Assembly (NCBI GenBank): GCA_002501065.1
Contig: DLRK01000199.1
Coordinates: forward strand, 4,959-68,958
From: Akkermansiaceae bacterium UBA7890
GTDB taxonomy: Bacteria > Verrucomicrobiota > Verrucomicrobiia > Verrucomicrobiales > Akkermansiaceae
Direction: 5' to 3'
Length of the DNA stretch: 64,000 nucleotides
Positions within the stretch are counted from its first letter, which is position 1. Each line of letters opens with the position of its first letter. The translations under genes were made by a program, and so were the position numbers. Shown here piece by piece: positions 25,434 to 34,774 of the stretch. The notes below the pieces were generated by a model. The model searched no databases. It was not told the origin of the DNA and saw only the letters and a list, made by a program, of their open reading frames with translations.

Positions 25434-26612
25434 ATGCCCCTCCAAGCAAACGAATCCCTCGCCGAACTCTCCGCCGACGCACGGACCCATCTCAGACAGT
25501 ACTACCAGCAGGAGCCCTCCCTGCTCGCCGCCGCCCCGGGACGGGTCAATCTGATCGGCGAGCACATCGACTACTGTGATGGCTTCGTGCTGCCCCTCGC
25601 CATCAACCGGCACATCGTTATTGCAGCCGCCCTCAACAACTCCGGAATGGCCCGGGTGCGCTCGATGGGAGAGGAGGAGGCCGTTATCTCCCTGGAAGAC
25701 CCCCAGGCCCCGGCGACACCACCCTGGACCAACTACCTGCGGGGCGTCCTGGAGGGCTTCCGCCTCCGCGGAAGCTGGCCCGTCCCGGGATTCGACGCCG
25801 TCATCGTCAGCAACCTCCCCATCGGCGGGGGACTCTCCTCCTCCGCCGCCCTCGAACTGGCCTTTGCCACCATCGTGGAAGGCCTTGTCGACACCGTCCT
25901 CGACACCCGCGAGAAAGCCCTCCTCTGCCAGAAAGCGGAGCACGACTTCGCAGGAGTTCCCTGCGGCATCATGGACCAGTTCGCCTCCGCCTTCGGTCAG
26001 CAGGACAATCTCGTCCTGATCGACTGCCAGTCGCAGGACCCCGAACTGGTTCCCTTTCCCTCCAGTGATCTCAGTGTCCTGGTGGCCAACACCATGATCC
26101 GGCACAAACTGGCTGACGGGGAGTACCGGGCACGCCGGGAAGATACCGAACGGGCCCTGGCCTTACTGGGGAAGTCAAGCTGGCGCGAGGTCAACCCTGC
26201 CGATCTGGAAACCCTCCGGAACGAACCAGACGACCTCCTCTTCCGCCGGGCCCGCCACGTGGTGAGCGAGATCGCCCGGACCAGGGAATCCGCCAAGGAA
26301 TTGCGCCAGGACAACTATGCCGCCCTCGGGCCGCATATGGCGGCCTCTCACCAGTCGCTCCGGGATGACTTCGAAGTGTCCTGCGGGGAACTCGACCTCA
26401 TGGTCAGAATCGCCAACGAGATCGGTTTTGAAGGAGGGGTCCTCGGTTCACGCATGACCGGCGGCGGCTTCGGGGGCTCCACCGTCACCCTCTGCCGGGG
26501 CGAGCAACTCCACGAGATCGCGGCTCGCCTCTCCGTGGCCTATGAAGAGGAATCCGGCCATACGCCCCAGCTCTTTGCCACCCGTCCGGTGCAGGGAGCG
26601 AGGCTCCTGTAG
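25434..26612 (+). CDS. galK: Galactokinase
   Basis: 392 residues, the usual length. GHMP kinase that phosphorylates galactose at C1. PGRVNLIGEHIDYCDG (residues 35-50) is the galactokinase signature, GGGLSSSAA (about 131-139) the ATP-binding loop, GIMDQF with D181 the catalytic Asp, and SRMTGGGFGGSTV (near 344) the third motif. It lies 87 bases after the symporter on the same strand. No galT or galE is in the window, so the Leloir route must be completed elsewhere or by another uridylyltransferase. Converges with the DUF6807 gene, 26 bases apart. Confidence 0.96.
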   Translation: MPLQANESLAELSADARTHLRQYYQQEPSLLAAAPGRVNLIGEHIDYCDGFVLPLAINRHIVIAAALNNSGMARVRSMGEEEAVISLEDPQAPATPPWTNYLRGVLEGFRLRGSWPVPGFDAVIVSNLPIGGGLSSSAALELAFATIVEGLVDTVLDTREKALLCQKAEHDFAGVPCGIMDQFASAFGQQDNLVLIDCQSQDPELVPFPSSDLSVLVANTMIRHKLADGEYRARREDTERALALLGKSSWREVNPADLETLRNEPDDLLFRRARHVVSEIARTRESAKELRQDNYAALGPHMAASHQSLRDDFEVSCGELDLMVRIANEIGFEGGVLGSRMTGGGFGGSTVTLCRGEQLHEIAARLSVAYEEESGHTPQLFATRPVQGARLL

Positions 26613-26638
26613 GACAACTCTTTGAGGAAGCCGGTCTC

Positions 26639-27574
26639 CTATTCCTTCCTCTCCTTCATCTCCGCATACATGTCGGAAGCCTCCTGAATCTCTGACCGGC
26701 TGGGAAGTTCCCCCTCCACTATGGCGAACGCGTAATTCACGGTGAGAGTCTCGCCTTTCTTGATCTCCTTCTCGAAGAAGGAGCCGAAGCGTCCATAGTC
26801 GCGATAGGCGGAATGCACCGTTCCCTTGGGATTGCCGGGATGGTTGAGCTGCACCACGCTGTGCGCCTTGTCACCGAGCCAGTAGGTTTCCGCAATCCAG
26901 GCCAGATCCTTGTGCTTCTTCACGTTGCCGGTCGTGATCTCCTCCTTGGGAAAGAGATACTTCGTCTTCTTGCGGTTCACCTCGTCGGCAGGCCGGTACT
27001 GGATCCCGGCGTGTTCCGGATCCCCCTTCAGGGCCACATCACCATACGTCGCAGTCAGCTTGCTCTTGAAAAAGATGACCACGCGGGCCCATCCCTCATT
27101 CGGAGTCCACACCGTCATCGTCCGTTCCTCGTCGAGCATCGGTTTCCTGTCCCCATCGTTCCACTGAGTGACCGAAGTGATGCTTGCCGTGTTCTCGCGG
27201 GTCTTATGCTCGTGAAACTTCTGGTGGACGATGGCACCGTTCTTCATGTGCCAGCGATCGTAGCTCTTGCCGTTGAAACCCAGCTTGCTCCACCCGATGA
27301 AGATGCCGCGGTGGTGGGTGTACTGGCCTCCCGGACCCTTCGTGATGGGCGCTTTCCCCTCCGCATCGAAGACGTGCAGATACGGCTTGTAGGTCGCATG
27401 CTTCTTCTCGTTGGTCGAGGTGTCATACTCGTACATGTAGCGGACGAGCACCTTGTCCCCGGAGAGGATGTCGAGGTGCTTCCCCTTGGCATCCTTGATT
27501 TCGAGTTGAGCCGCCAGGGGAGCAAGCAATCCGATGGAAAGTGTCAGCGTGAGGGCGAGAGGGTTTGTTTTCAT
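26639..27574 (-). CDS. DUF6807 family exported protein
   Basis: This 311-residue protein has a Sec signal (about 1-21, ending PLAAQ). Typical DUF6807 landmarks are KPYLHVFDAEGKAPITKGPGG, HHRGIFIGWSKLGFNGKSYDRWH, HAGIQYRPADEV and WIAETYWLGDKAHSVVQLNHPGNP. Database entries often carry the label PmoA for this family; that is misleading, as nothing here resembles a membrane monooxygenase subunit. The fold is thought to be a beta-sandwich, and such genes occur near sugar-processing genes in PVC and Bacteroidota. Whether it is enzymatic is unknown. It does not belong to the gal run, being on the other strand. Confidence 0.85.
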   Translation of the reverse strand: MKTNPLALTLTLSIGLLAPLAAQLEIKDAKGKHLDILSGDKVLVRYMYEYDTSTNEKKHATYKPYLHVFDAEGKAPITKGPGGQYTHHRGIFIGWSKLGFNGKSYDRWHMKNGAIVHQKFHEHKTRENTASITSVTQWNDGDRKPMLDEERTMTVWTPNEGWARVVIFFKSKLTATYGDVALKGDPEHAGIQYRPADEVNRKKTKYLFPKEEITTGNVKKHKDLAWIAETYWLGDKAHSVVQLNHPGNPKGTVHSAYRDYGRFGSFFEKEIKKGETLTVNYAFAIVEGELPSRSEIQEASDMYAEMKERKE

Positions 27575-27724
27575 GATGGTGCAGTCTCTATACCCCGGGA
27601 TCCCACCCCCTGATCAAGCTAATCCCTCCCGTCTTTCCCCGATCCGCCGGATTCCCCGGGTTTTTTCCTCAGCCCGGCCGTATCAGATGGACGATGGAAC
27701 AAAAAAGGCCAATCGTCTCCCTTC

Positions 27725-28642
27725 ATGACCACGCGACGCCGCTTCCTAGCCGGCACCGGATCGACCGTTGCCGCCACCGCCATGAGTTCCGCCGAGAGCA
27801 CGACCAGCCCGAAGGAGAAACTTCTCCTCTCCTTCGGACTCATGGCCGACTGCCAGTACGCGGACGCGGAACGGGCCGGGACGCGCTTCTATCGCGAGAG
27901 TCCCCGCAAGCTCGAGGAAGCGGTCCGCGAGTTCAACCAGCACGAACTGGCCTTCACCTTTCACCTGGGGGATTTCATCGACCGGGACTTCAAGAGCTTC
28001 GCCGACCTCAAGCCCATCACCGCAAAACTCAAATCCCGTCTCTATCACATCCTCGGCAACCACGACTTCGAGGTGACCGAGGACCTCAGGAAAAAGGTCC
28101 CTGCCGAACTGGGCCTCACCGATACCTATTATGGGATTCGACAAGCCGGGTTCCGCTTCCTCCTCCTCGACACCACCGAGGTGAGCACCTACCGCTACCC
28201 CCCCAGGGATGCCAGGACCGCACAGGCCCAGGAGGAACTCAAGAAACTGAGTGCGACCGGAAAATCCTACGCCCAGTCCTGGAACAGCCGGGCCGGCGAT
28301 GCGCAGCTCACCTGGCTGACCGGTCAGCTCGAGGAAGCAACCACCGCCGGGGAATCAGTTCTCGTCTTTGGCCATCACCCGGTTCTCCCCGAGGAGGCGC
28401 ACTGCAGCTGGAACCGCTTGGCACTGCACAAGCTCCTGAGCAGGTTCCCCTGCTGCAAGGCCTACCTCAATGGTCACCGGCACAGCGGCGGTTACGAACT
28501 GAAGGAGGGAATGCACTACCTCACTCTCAACGGAATGCTCGAAACGAAGGACAATGCCTACTCCTGCGCCCGGCTCTATCGTTCCCACCTTGAGATCCGC
28601 GGTTTCGGCCGACAACCATCGCGCACTCTCCAGTTCCGCTAG
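27725..28642 (+). CDS. Metallophosphoesterase, Tat-exported, ADPRM-like
   Basis: 305 residues with a twin-arginine start (TTRRRFLAG, residues 2-10). Metal-binding motifs occur in the standard order: GLMADCQYAD (D42), HLGDFIDRD (D83), GNHDFE (N112, H113, D114), FGHHPVLPEE and NGHRHSGGY. The layout matches manganese-dependent ADP-ribose/CDP-alcohol diphosphatase-like calcineurin phosphoesterases. The substrate in the periplasm is unknown; a nucleoside-diphosphate-linked compound or phosphodiester is likely. It stands alone between genes on the opposite strand. Confidence 0.88.
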   Translation: MTTRRRFLAGTGSTVAATAMSSAESTTSPKEKLLLSFGLMADCQYADAERAGTRFYRESPRKLEEAVREFNQHELAFTFHLGDFIDRDFKSFADLKPITAKLKSRLYHILGNHDFEVTEDLRKKVPAELGLTDTYYGIRQAGFRFLLLDTTEVSTYRYPPRDARTAQAQEELKKLSATGKSYAQSWNSRAGDAQLTWLTGQLEEATTAGESVLVFGHHPVLPEEAHCSWNRLALHKLLSRFPCCKAYLNGHRHSGGYELKEGMHYLTLNGMLETKDNAYSCARLYRSHLEIRGFGRQPSRTLQFR

Positions 28643-28749
28643 AGGGAATCCCGCAGAACCACATCCTCACCCGGAGGGGTGCGGGGTTGTGGAGAACACC
28701 CGCCTCATCGGCCCGGCTCACCTTCCATCCCCTGCCCGACCGCCGCGTT

Positions 28750-31700
28750 CTACTTCTGCGGATGCACGGTCATGCGCAGGTAACGCTCATTCGCCACTCC
28801 CACTCCCAGCTGATCCCGCACGCGAAATACCTGCTCGTCGTCCTGCAGGATGCTTCGCTCGGATCGGTTCCAGTCCACGAGATCTCCACTCACTTCGGCG
28901 TCGTAATGCAGGCCCGTCTCCGCCCGTTTGGCGCTCTCCAGCGTCAGCACCCCGTCCTCGAGGACGGGAAGGGGCATCGTATCCCAGTCGGTGGCACTCC
29001 CTCCGGTGGCAAACTCGAAGAGCAGATTCTGCCCATCGCCATCCGGGTCCAGGGTGACTCCCGTCTTCTGTCCGATTCCCGCCTGCAGCACCCATCCCGT
29101 GTAGCCGGTGAAGGAAATCTCATCAAGATAGCCGGTGTCCTCGCGACGGGACTCACTCCCATCCTTCTCATAGGCCCAGGTGAGCTGATGCCATCCGTAA
29201 GGCAGTTCTTCGGTGTATTGCTGCCACCCGCTGTTTCCAGTCAGCGACCCTCTCTCCTGCCCGTTCACCTCGTAATACAGGAAATCATAATCTCTCTCCG
29301 AGGAGACCCGCCAGGAGAACGCGATCTTTCCCGGACCGAATACCCACGTGCTGAGGGACGCCCGGCCATCATGGGGGACGCCCTGGGCGGCGGCCGCAGC
29401 CTGCCCGTCACTTGTCTCCTCCGACTGTGAGATCCAGGTGCCGGATCCACTCGTCTTCCAGGCAAGACCCCAGTTCGGGCCGGTGGCCGGGTAGGCAGCC
29501 TCTCCGGCCGCTGAAGCGGGCAGGATCTCGACCATGGCGGGAATGCTGAATTGCTCATCATCCTGCTGGATGTTCAGGGTGAAACTGAACTCACCGTCGG
29601 CAAGAGGAGTGCCAACCACTTCGCCTGTTGCGTTCAATGACAATCCGGATCCCAGTTGGACCGGGACAAAGGAGGCCCCGGGTCTGGAAGTCGGGAACTG
29701 ATACTCCACCGGACCGCCGGAATTCAGCCGGACATGCGCAGGCCCCATCAAAAAGGGCATGCTCCGGGAAGCCAGTTGCAGGAAATCCACCCATGCGTGA
29801 TCCTCTCCCTCCCGCGTGTCTACATCCTTGCTGTATGTCCAGCGGATGGTATGCCGCCCGGGCGGAATGGCGACCACCTGGTAATCCCAGTCCCTGACCC
29901 CTGAAATCTCCTGACGCATCTCAGCATCTACCGTGAGGCGGAGAAAATCATAGTCCTCCTCACTGGAAACCTTCCACCAGAATCCCAGGTAATCGGGACC
30001 TTCCACCGCCACTTCCAGCCAGGACGCGCTGTTATCCCCGATAGCTCCGCTCTGTGCCCGATTGCTTCCCGCCCGCGAGTCACTGCTGCTATCGAGGCGG
30101 AAAGGAGCATCACCCCCCGAACTCAACTCACCCCCCCCCGGAGAATCGAGCGCCTGGTCGAGGGAGTTCGGCAAAATCGTGAAACTGATCCTGCCCTCTG
30201 CCGACCCGGCCTCATTGGCAATCGTCACGGTCACTTCAAATTCCCCGGAAACCGGGGGGATCCAGCTGATCATCCCCTGCCCGTCAATCTCCATGCCCGG
30301 AGGCGCATCGCTCAGTGAGAACGCAGTGGGAGTATTTTCCACCACCACGCTGACGGCAACATCTTCCCCCACCCTTCCGTTCACCACCGCCGGACCGACC
30401 AGGATGGGAACGGTGAAATCATCGTTGATGATTGTCCCCCAGGCCTGAGCATCACTCACATTCACGGGGGCATCACCCTGCAGGGAGAGCGCCACCCGGA
30501 ATCGCTCGTTCTCTTCCGGGGCAGTGTCCCCCTCGATGGAGATGGAGATGGTCTTCGTGAGCTGGCCTGCCGCGAGGAAAAAGTCCGCGTTGGCCGCCGC
30601 CACATAATCGGAACCCGCGACAGCTGAATCGTTCTCCGTCGAGTAGGTGAAATCGAGCCGCTGGTCCACCGCTTCACTCAGGCTGACCGTGAATTCCAGA
30701 TTCTTCCTCCCGGTGTCTCCTTCCGAGATCTCAACATCCGCGACAGTGACCCGGGTGAGACCCATCGAGATTCCATCCAGCGTCAACGAACCCGTCTCAT
30801 CCGGATCCAGCCAGTCCCGCAATCGGGAGCCCGGCGCTCCTCCACCATCCCAGCCCCTGGAAAATTTACCGTACCAGTCTGCATCATCATTCCCACAGGC
30901 GGCATCACCACCGGACAACTGCCCCACCATGTGCCCGTTCTGGTCGTAGATCGGCGACCCGGAGGATCCTCCCTCGGTTGAGCCGTGATCCCAGTCAATC
31001 ACCATCCAGTGGGTTCCGTTCGGATTGCTTCCCGTGCTGTAGTCATTAGTCGATCGCAGGGGGTCAAAATCAAAACTGATGCGCTTCTCCGAGGTATTCG
31101 GGAAATGCACACTCACCGCCATCTCGGGAGTTCCCGTCCGCGACCACCCGGCCAGGAACACCTCATGATCGGAATCAATCGGGTCGTCCAGTTCCACCAG
31201 CGTCATGTCCGAGGCACTGTAGGTCGCACGTACTGCGGCTCCACTGTTGAAGTTGTTGATGGGACCGTTGCCGTCCCCTCCGTTCTGGCTGCTGCCCGGT
31301 GTCCGGCAGGAGGCATTCTCATGGTTCCAGTAGACCACCATGCTGGCCGCATTGGACGAACGCACTCCGCAATGGTCCGCCGTCATGAAATACGGGGTCC
31401 CATCGTTGCGTGCATTGTTGATCGCACTGCCCGAACAGGTGTCCTCCCCGTTCAGGGTGTAGACTCCCGCCGCCTTGATCTGGTCCCGATACTGGTCGAG
31501 AGCCGGACCCACGCCCGATTCCGTGGCTGAGCACACCACGTCAATATGGCAGTTTCCCTCCGGAGCCGAATTGCCGACCTTCCAGTAGCCGGCCGCAAAA
31601 CTCAAGGGACGAAAGCCCCGGTTGATGGAGGCCACCTGAAGCTGCACCTGGGACCGTTCCTCCTGCTCCACCTCAAGCAGGAGCTCCAATTCCGCGCCCG

Positions 31701-32232
31701 CCACCACCGGAGTCCAGAGTTCGCCGTGCGCGTCATTGTCGGCGGCAGTAAACGGGCGCACCTGCAACTCGTTCCCGGCCCGTAGTTCCAGCCGCGCACT
31801 CCCCGGCAGGCGGAAGCGAGAAAAACCCAGATTCAGATTACGCGCCCCGGGAGCCTCGATCCGCAACACCCATCGCTCCCGTCCCCCCCGCGACTCCCAT
31901 CGACCGTGCGACGAGGGCGTGATCTTCACCGGTAGCGCCTCCGCAAACCGGAGAGGCGCGCCCTTTCGCGGCGGGTGGGCGACTAGGAGCTCTTCAGCCG
32001 AAAATGGTGGAAGCTCCAGCGTCCCAACCGACCAAGAGCGGTTCTTCTCTCCCGGCGCGACAACAGGAGCAACAGGACTCACGTCCCGGCCTCCGAAGGC
32101 AACCACGGTCTCGCCGGACTTCATCTCCCGGTGCTCCGGAAAAACGGAAGAGAACGGCGCGCGGAAGAGCAGCGCAGTGGAAACGAAAAGAATAAACAGG
32201 CTGCCTGACCAAACAAAAAATCGTCTGTTCAT
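28750..32232 (-). CDS. Large secreted multidomain serine protease, lysyl endopeptidase-like, with Calx-beta and Ig-like modules
   Basis: 1160 residues with an N-terminal membrane/signal segment (about 7-25). After a pro-region comes a chymotrypsin-fold protease related to Achromobacter Lys-C: TADHCG (H287), SDMTLVEL (D342) and GSSGSP (S424), with several Cys for disulfides (CHIDVVCS, DTCSGSA, SCRTPG, AACGND). Then a Calx-beta domain (about 495-605, ending WGTIINDD), an Ig/He-PIG-like domain (about 610-695) and two copies of a roughly 120-residue module with F.WKVSSE.DYDFL..... These repeats are separated by another He-PIG-like domain. The tail has DPDGDGQNLLFEFATGG and SGDLVDWNRS, a Verrucomicrobia-type C-terminal region. 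It probably degrades protein outside the cell. Divergent from a sulfatase gene. Confidence 0.88.
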   Translation of the reverse strand: MNRRFFVWSGSLFILFVSTALLFRAPFSSVFPEHREMKSGETVVAFGGRDVSPVAPVVAPGEKNRSWSVGTLELPPFSAEELLVAHPPRKGAPLRFAEALPVKITPSSHGRWESRGGRERWVLRIEAPGARNLNLGFSRFRLPGSARLELRAGNELQVRPFTAADNDAHGELWTPVVAGAELELLLEVEQEERSQVQLQVASINRGFRPLSFAAGYWKVGNSAPEGNCHIDVVCSATESGVGPALDQYRDQIKAAGVYTLNGEDTCSGSAINNARNDGTPYFMTADHCGVRSSNAASMVVYWNHENASCRTPGSSQNGGDGNGPINNFNSGAAVRATYSASDMTLVELDDPIDSDHEVFLAGWSRTGTPEMAVSVHFPNTSEKRISFDFDPLRSTNDYSTGSNPNGTHWMVIDWDHGSTEGGSSGSPIYDQNGHMVGQLSGGDAACGNDDADWYGKFSRGWDGGGAPGSRLRDWLDPDETGSLTLDGISMGLTRVTVADVEISEGDTGRKNLEFTVSLSEAVDQRLDFTYSTENDSAVAGSDYVAAANADFFLAAGQLTKTISISIEGDTAPEENERFRVALSLQGDAPVNVSDAQAWGTIINDDFTVPILVGPAVVNGRVGEDVAVSVVVENTPTAFSLSDAPPGMEIDGQGMISWIPPVSGEFEVTVTIANEAGSAEGRISFTILPNSLDQALDSPGGGELSSGGDAPFRLDSSSDSRAGSNRAQSGAIGDNSASWLEVAVEGPDYLGFWWKVSSEEDYDFLRLTVDAEMRQEISGVRDWDYQVVAIPPGRHTIRWTYSKDVDTREGEDHAWVDFLQLASRSMPFLMGPAHVRLNSGGPVEYQFPTSRPGASFVPVQLGSGLSLNATGEVVGTPLADGEFSFTLNIQQDDEQFSIPAMVEILPASAAGEAAYPATGPNWGLAWKTSGSGTWISQSEETSDGQAAAAAQGVPHDGRASLSTWVFGPGKIAFSWRVSSERDYDFLYYEVNGQERGSLTGNSGWQQYTEELPYGWHQLTWAYEKDGSESRREDTGYLDEISFTGYTGWVLQAGIGQKTGVTLDPDGDGQNLLFEFATGGSATDWDTMPLPVLEDGVLTLESAKRAETGLHYDAEVSGDLVDWNRSERSILQDDEQVFRVRDQLGVGVANERYLRMTVHPQK

Positions 32233-32349
32233 CGGGGGTTATAAGAGTGCCACCGCCTTCCCGAGACAAAAGCGAAACTTTGTGAGAATACGGATCAGAG
32301 GCCATCATTCCACTTGCCAAAGGCGACTCCCGGCGAGCGTAATCATTCC

Positions 32350-33834
32350 ATGATTCGTCGCCTGCCCGCCCTCGTATTAGGCTTCTCACTGCTCCTCCGC
32401 GGACTCCTCGCCGCCCTTGCCGCCCCCGAGAGCCCGAATGTGGTGTTCTTTCTCATAGACGATTTGGGTTATATGGATATTGGGGCCTACAATCCGGACT
32501 CCTTCTACGAGACCCCCAATTGCGACCGCATTGCCGCCGCGGGATGCCGCTTCACCAACGGTTACGCCGCCAATCCAGTCTGTTCGCCCACCCGGTATTC
32601 CATCATGACGGGCCGTCATCCTTCCCGCCCGGACGCCACCAATTTCTTCTCCGGCCGTCGTGGGGGTCGCTTCAGGCCGGCACCTCTCCACGACCGCATG
32701 GATCTTGAAGAAGACACACTTGCCGAGGCCTTCAGGGAGGCGGGCTATGCCACCTGCTTCGCCGGGAAGTGGCATCTCGGACCAACCCCGGAATTCTGGC
32801 CCACCAAACAGGGTTTCGAGGTCAACCTCGGGGGACATCGCGGGGGGATGCCGCGCAGTTTCTTCTCGCCCTACCAAAATCCCCGCCTCCCCGACGGCCC
32901 CAGGGGCGAGCACCTCCCGGAACGGCTGGCCGGGGACTCCGTCGAGTTCATCGCAGCAAACAAGAACCACCCCTTCCTGCTCTACCTCTCCTTCTATTCC
33001 GTGCACACGCCCCTCCAGGGCAAAGCTGACCTGGTGGCCAAGTACCGGAAGAAGGCCGCCAGGCTTCCGGCTCCCGGGGAACACCCCGAGTTCGGTCCCG
33101 AGGAACAGGTCTGGCAACCCGGAGGCACAAAGGTCCCGCCCCGCAAGGTGCGCATCCGTCAACGCCACGCCGTTTATGCCGCCATGATGGAATCCATGGA
33201 CACTGCCGTGGGCCGGGTCCTGAATGCCCTCGATCAGCACAAGCTCACCAGAAATACCATCGTGATCTTCATGTCCGACAATGGCGGACTCTCCACCTCG
33301 GAGGGCAGCCCTACCTCCAACCTGCCCCTGCGGGGTGGCAAGGGCTGGCTCTATGAAGGCGGCATCCGCGAACCGTACATGATCGCCGCTCCCGGTCTCA
33401 CCAGGCCCGGTTCCGTCTGCCACCACCCGGTCATCTCCACCGACTTCTACCCCACCCTGCTTGAACTTGCCGGACTCCCCGCCAGGCCCCGACAGCATCT
33501 CGATGGCCTGTCTCTCGTTTCCCTCCTGAAGGATCCGAAAACCTCCCTCCCCCGCAAATCGCTCCACTGGCACTACCCGCACTACTCAAACCAGGGGGGC
33601 TTTCCCGGCGGAGCCATTCGCCAGGGTGACTACAAACTCATCGAACGCCTTGAGGACGGCCGCGTCCACCTCTACAACCTGAAGGAGGATATCGGTGAGA
33701 AGACGGACCTTGCCGAAAAGGATCCGGAACGCATCAAATCCATGCGAAGGGACCTTCACGCCTGGTACCGGAAAGTTGATGCCAAGTTCCTCCGGCCGAA
33801 GCAACCGGGTGGACCGATGCCCTGGAAGCCCTGA
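32350..33834 (+). CDS. Sulfatase, formylglycine-dependent (arylsulfatase A type)
   Basis: 494 residues from the ATG at 32350, which opens a signal peptide (about 1-25). IDDLGYMDIG holds the calcium-binding Asp pair (D37, D38). CSPTR (C78) is the site turned into formylglycine, followed by the usual MTGRHPSRPDATNF. FAGKWHLG is the conserved Lys/His motif, and IFMSDNGG the second Asp/Asn calcium site. It removes sulfate esters, most likely from polysaccharides in the periplasm. Cys-type sulfatases need a formylglycine-generating enzyme or anSME maturase, neither of which is in this window. Polysaccharide substrate cannot be read from sequence. Confidence 0.94.
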   Translation: MIRRLPALVLGFSLLLRGLLAALAAPESPNVVFFLIDDLGYMDIGAYNPDSFYETPNCDRIAAAGCRFTNGYAANPVCSPTRYSIMTGRHPSRPDATNFFSGRRGGRFRPAPLHDRMDLEEDTLAEAFREAGYATCFAGKWHLGPTPEFWPTKQGFEVNLGGHRGGMPRSFFSPYQNPRLPDGPRGEHLPERLAGDSVEFIAANKNHPFLLYLSFYSVHTPLQGKADLVAKYRKKAARLPAPGEHPEFGPEEQVWQPGGTKVPPRKVRIRQRHAVYAAMMESMDTAVGRVLNALDQHKLTRNTIVIFMSDNGGLSTSEGSPTSNLPLRGGKGWLYEGGIREPYMIAAPGLTRPGSVCHHPVISTDFYPTLLELAGLPARPRQHLDGLSLVSLLKDPKTSLPRKSLHWHYPHYSNQGGFPGGAIRQGDYKLIERLEDGRVHLYNLKEDIGEKTDLAEKDPERIKSMRRDLHAWYRKVDAKFLRPKQPGGPMPWKP

Positions 33835-33900
33835 GATCGTCATCTGGAGACTGGAGACCGCAGGCCGACGCCCGGGGCCCTGGTAACCCTGGAACCCCCG

Positions 33901-34203
33901 CTATCCCAGATCCATCACCAGCACCTTGTCCCACCAGTTCCTGAAGGTCTCCACGAACTCCCTGTGGTGCGGGTCGTCGCCCTGGTAGGCGTTATGATCC
34001 TCGAGGGTCGCAAACTTGAAGGAGAGCCCGTAATCCCACGAGTGATCAGTCACCGGGCGTTCCCCGGTCGGGGCCGGACTCCCCCAGCGTCCGCTCTCCA
34101 GGGGGGCCGATTCCGTGAGTCTGGTCATCCCGGCCTCGAACTCCGCCAGGTCGCCGTCGTTCTTCCGTTCCTCCTTCAGCCAAAAGTAGACGTGGTGTTC
34201 CAT
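33901..34203 (-). CDS. Dabb (stress-responsive A/B barrel) domain protein
   Basis: 100 residues. The whole protein is one dimeric alpha/beta-barrel domain: HHVYFWLKEE at the start, a central DYGLSFKFATLEDHNAYQ and the end HREFVETFRNWWDKVLVMD. The opening H.V.F.LK pattern and closing H..F...... are family hallmarks. Dabb proteins include a few cyclases but most are uncharacterised. It is cytoplasmic, with no signal peptide. It is followed on the same strand by nothing close, and lies 48 bases downstream of the GNAT gene, with which it may share a transcript. Confidence 0.85.
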   Translation of the reverse strand: MEHHVYFWLKEERKNDGDLAEFEAGMTRLTESAPLESGRWGSPAPTGERPVTDHSWDYGLSFKFATLEDHNAYQGDDPHHREFVETFRNWWDKVLVMDLG

Positions 34204-34251
34204 GACTGGAGAGGTAGTCGGAAGGCCCCCGGTCCGGAAGCCAAAAAGTCA

Positions 34252-34680
34252 TCACAACGTCTTCACCATTTTCCAGTGCGGGATGGTCACTTCCATAAAC
34301 TCGTCTCCCTCCTTCCTGAAGCCCAGCCTCTCGTAAAACCCCACCGCGGCATCACGTGCATTGAGCTCGATCCGATCCACTTCCTCCCTGATCAGGATCT
34401 TCTCCACTCCTCCCAGTAACCTGCGCCCGATTCCCCTCCCCTGCTGTTCCGGCTCCACCACCATCTGGCGCAGTTTGACTGCCCCGTTTCCCAGTGACCG
34501 GATGATCACGCAGGCGACGACCCCGTTGTCCCCTTTCATCGCAAAGTGCCGCTCCCGGGACTCCCATCCTTCCTCTTCCGCCGTCCACTCCAACCCCAGC
34601 GGATCCCGTAGGATCCGCTTCCGCAAAGCCAGCGTTTCCCCGTAGGTCTCCGACCCAAATACAGTTTCCTCTACCAGCAC
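34252..34680 (-). CDS. GNAT family N-acetyltransferase
   Basis: 142 residues beginning with a GTG codon. The acetyl-CoA binding motif A is LRQMVVEPEQQGRGIGRRLL (Q/R-x2-G-x-G/A pattern), followed by AVGFYERLGFRKEGDEFME, motif B. These enzymes transfer the acetyl group from acetyl-CoA to an amine; the layout resembles ElaA or YjcF-like small GNATs. The substrate is unknown. No signal peptide; cytoplasmic. Two AATCTG hexamers (34694-34699 and 34701-34706) lie just upstream of its start. Confidence 0.88.
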   Translation of the reverse strand: MLVEETVFGSETYGETLALRKRILRDPLGLEWTAEEEGWESRERHFAMKGDNGVVACVIIRSLGNGAVKLRQMVVEPEQQGRGIGRRLLGGVEKILIREEVDRIELNARDAAVGFYERLGFRKEGDEFMEVTIPHWKMVKTL

Positions 34681-34774
34681 CGCCCGAACTCCAAATCTGC
34701 AATCTGACTACTGTCCGCTGCCCACGGTCTCCCGCCAGCCCACCGACCGGATCCGGAAGATCTGGCAGCTGCCA

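Noticed and set aside
24597..26105. 502-codon minus-strand frame opposite the symporter and galK
   Set aside because: Spans two real genes on the other strand; very acidic low-complexity product; shadow frame.
26639..27574. Methane monooxygenase subunit (PmoA) label
   Set aside because: The family name in databases is misleading; there are no membrane helices or copper motifs, and the fold is the soluble DUF6807 type.
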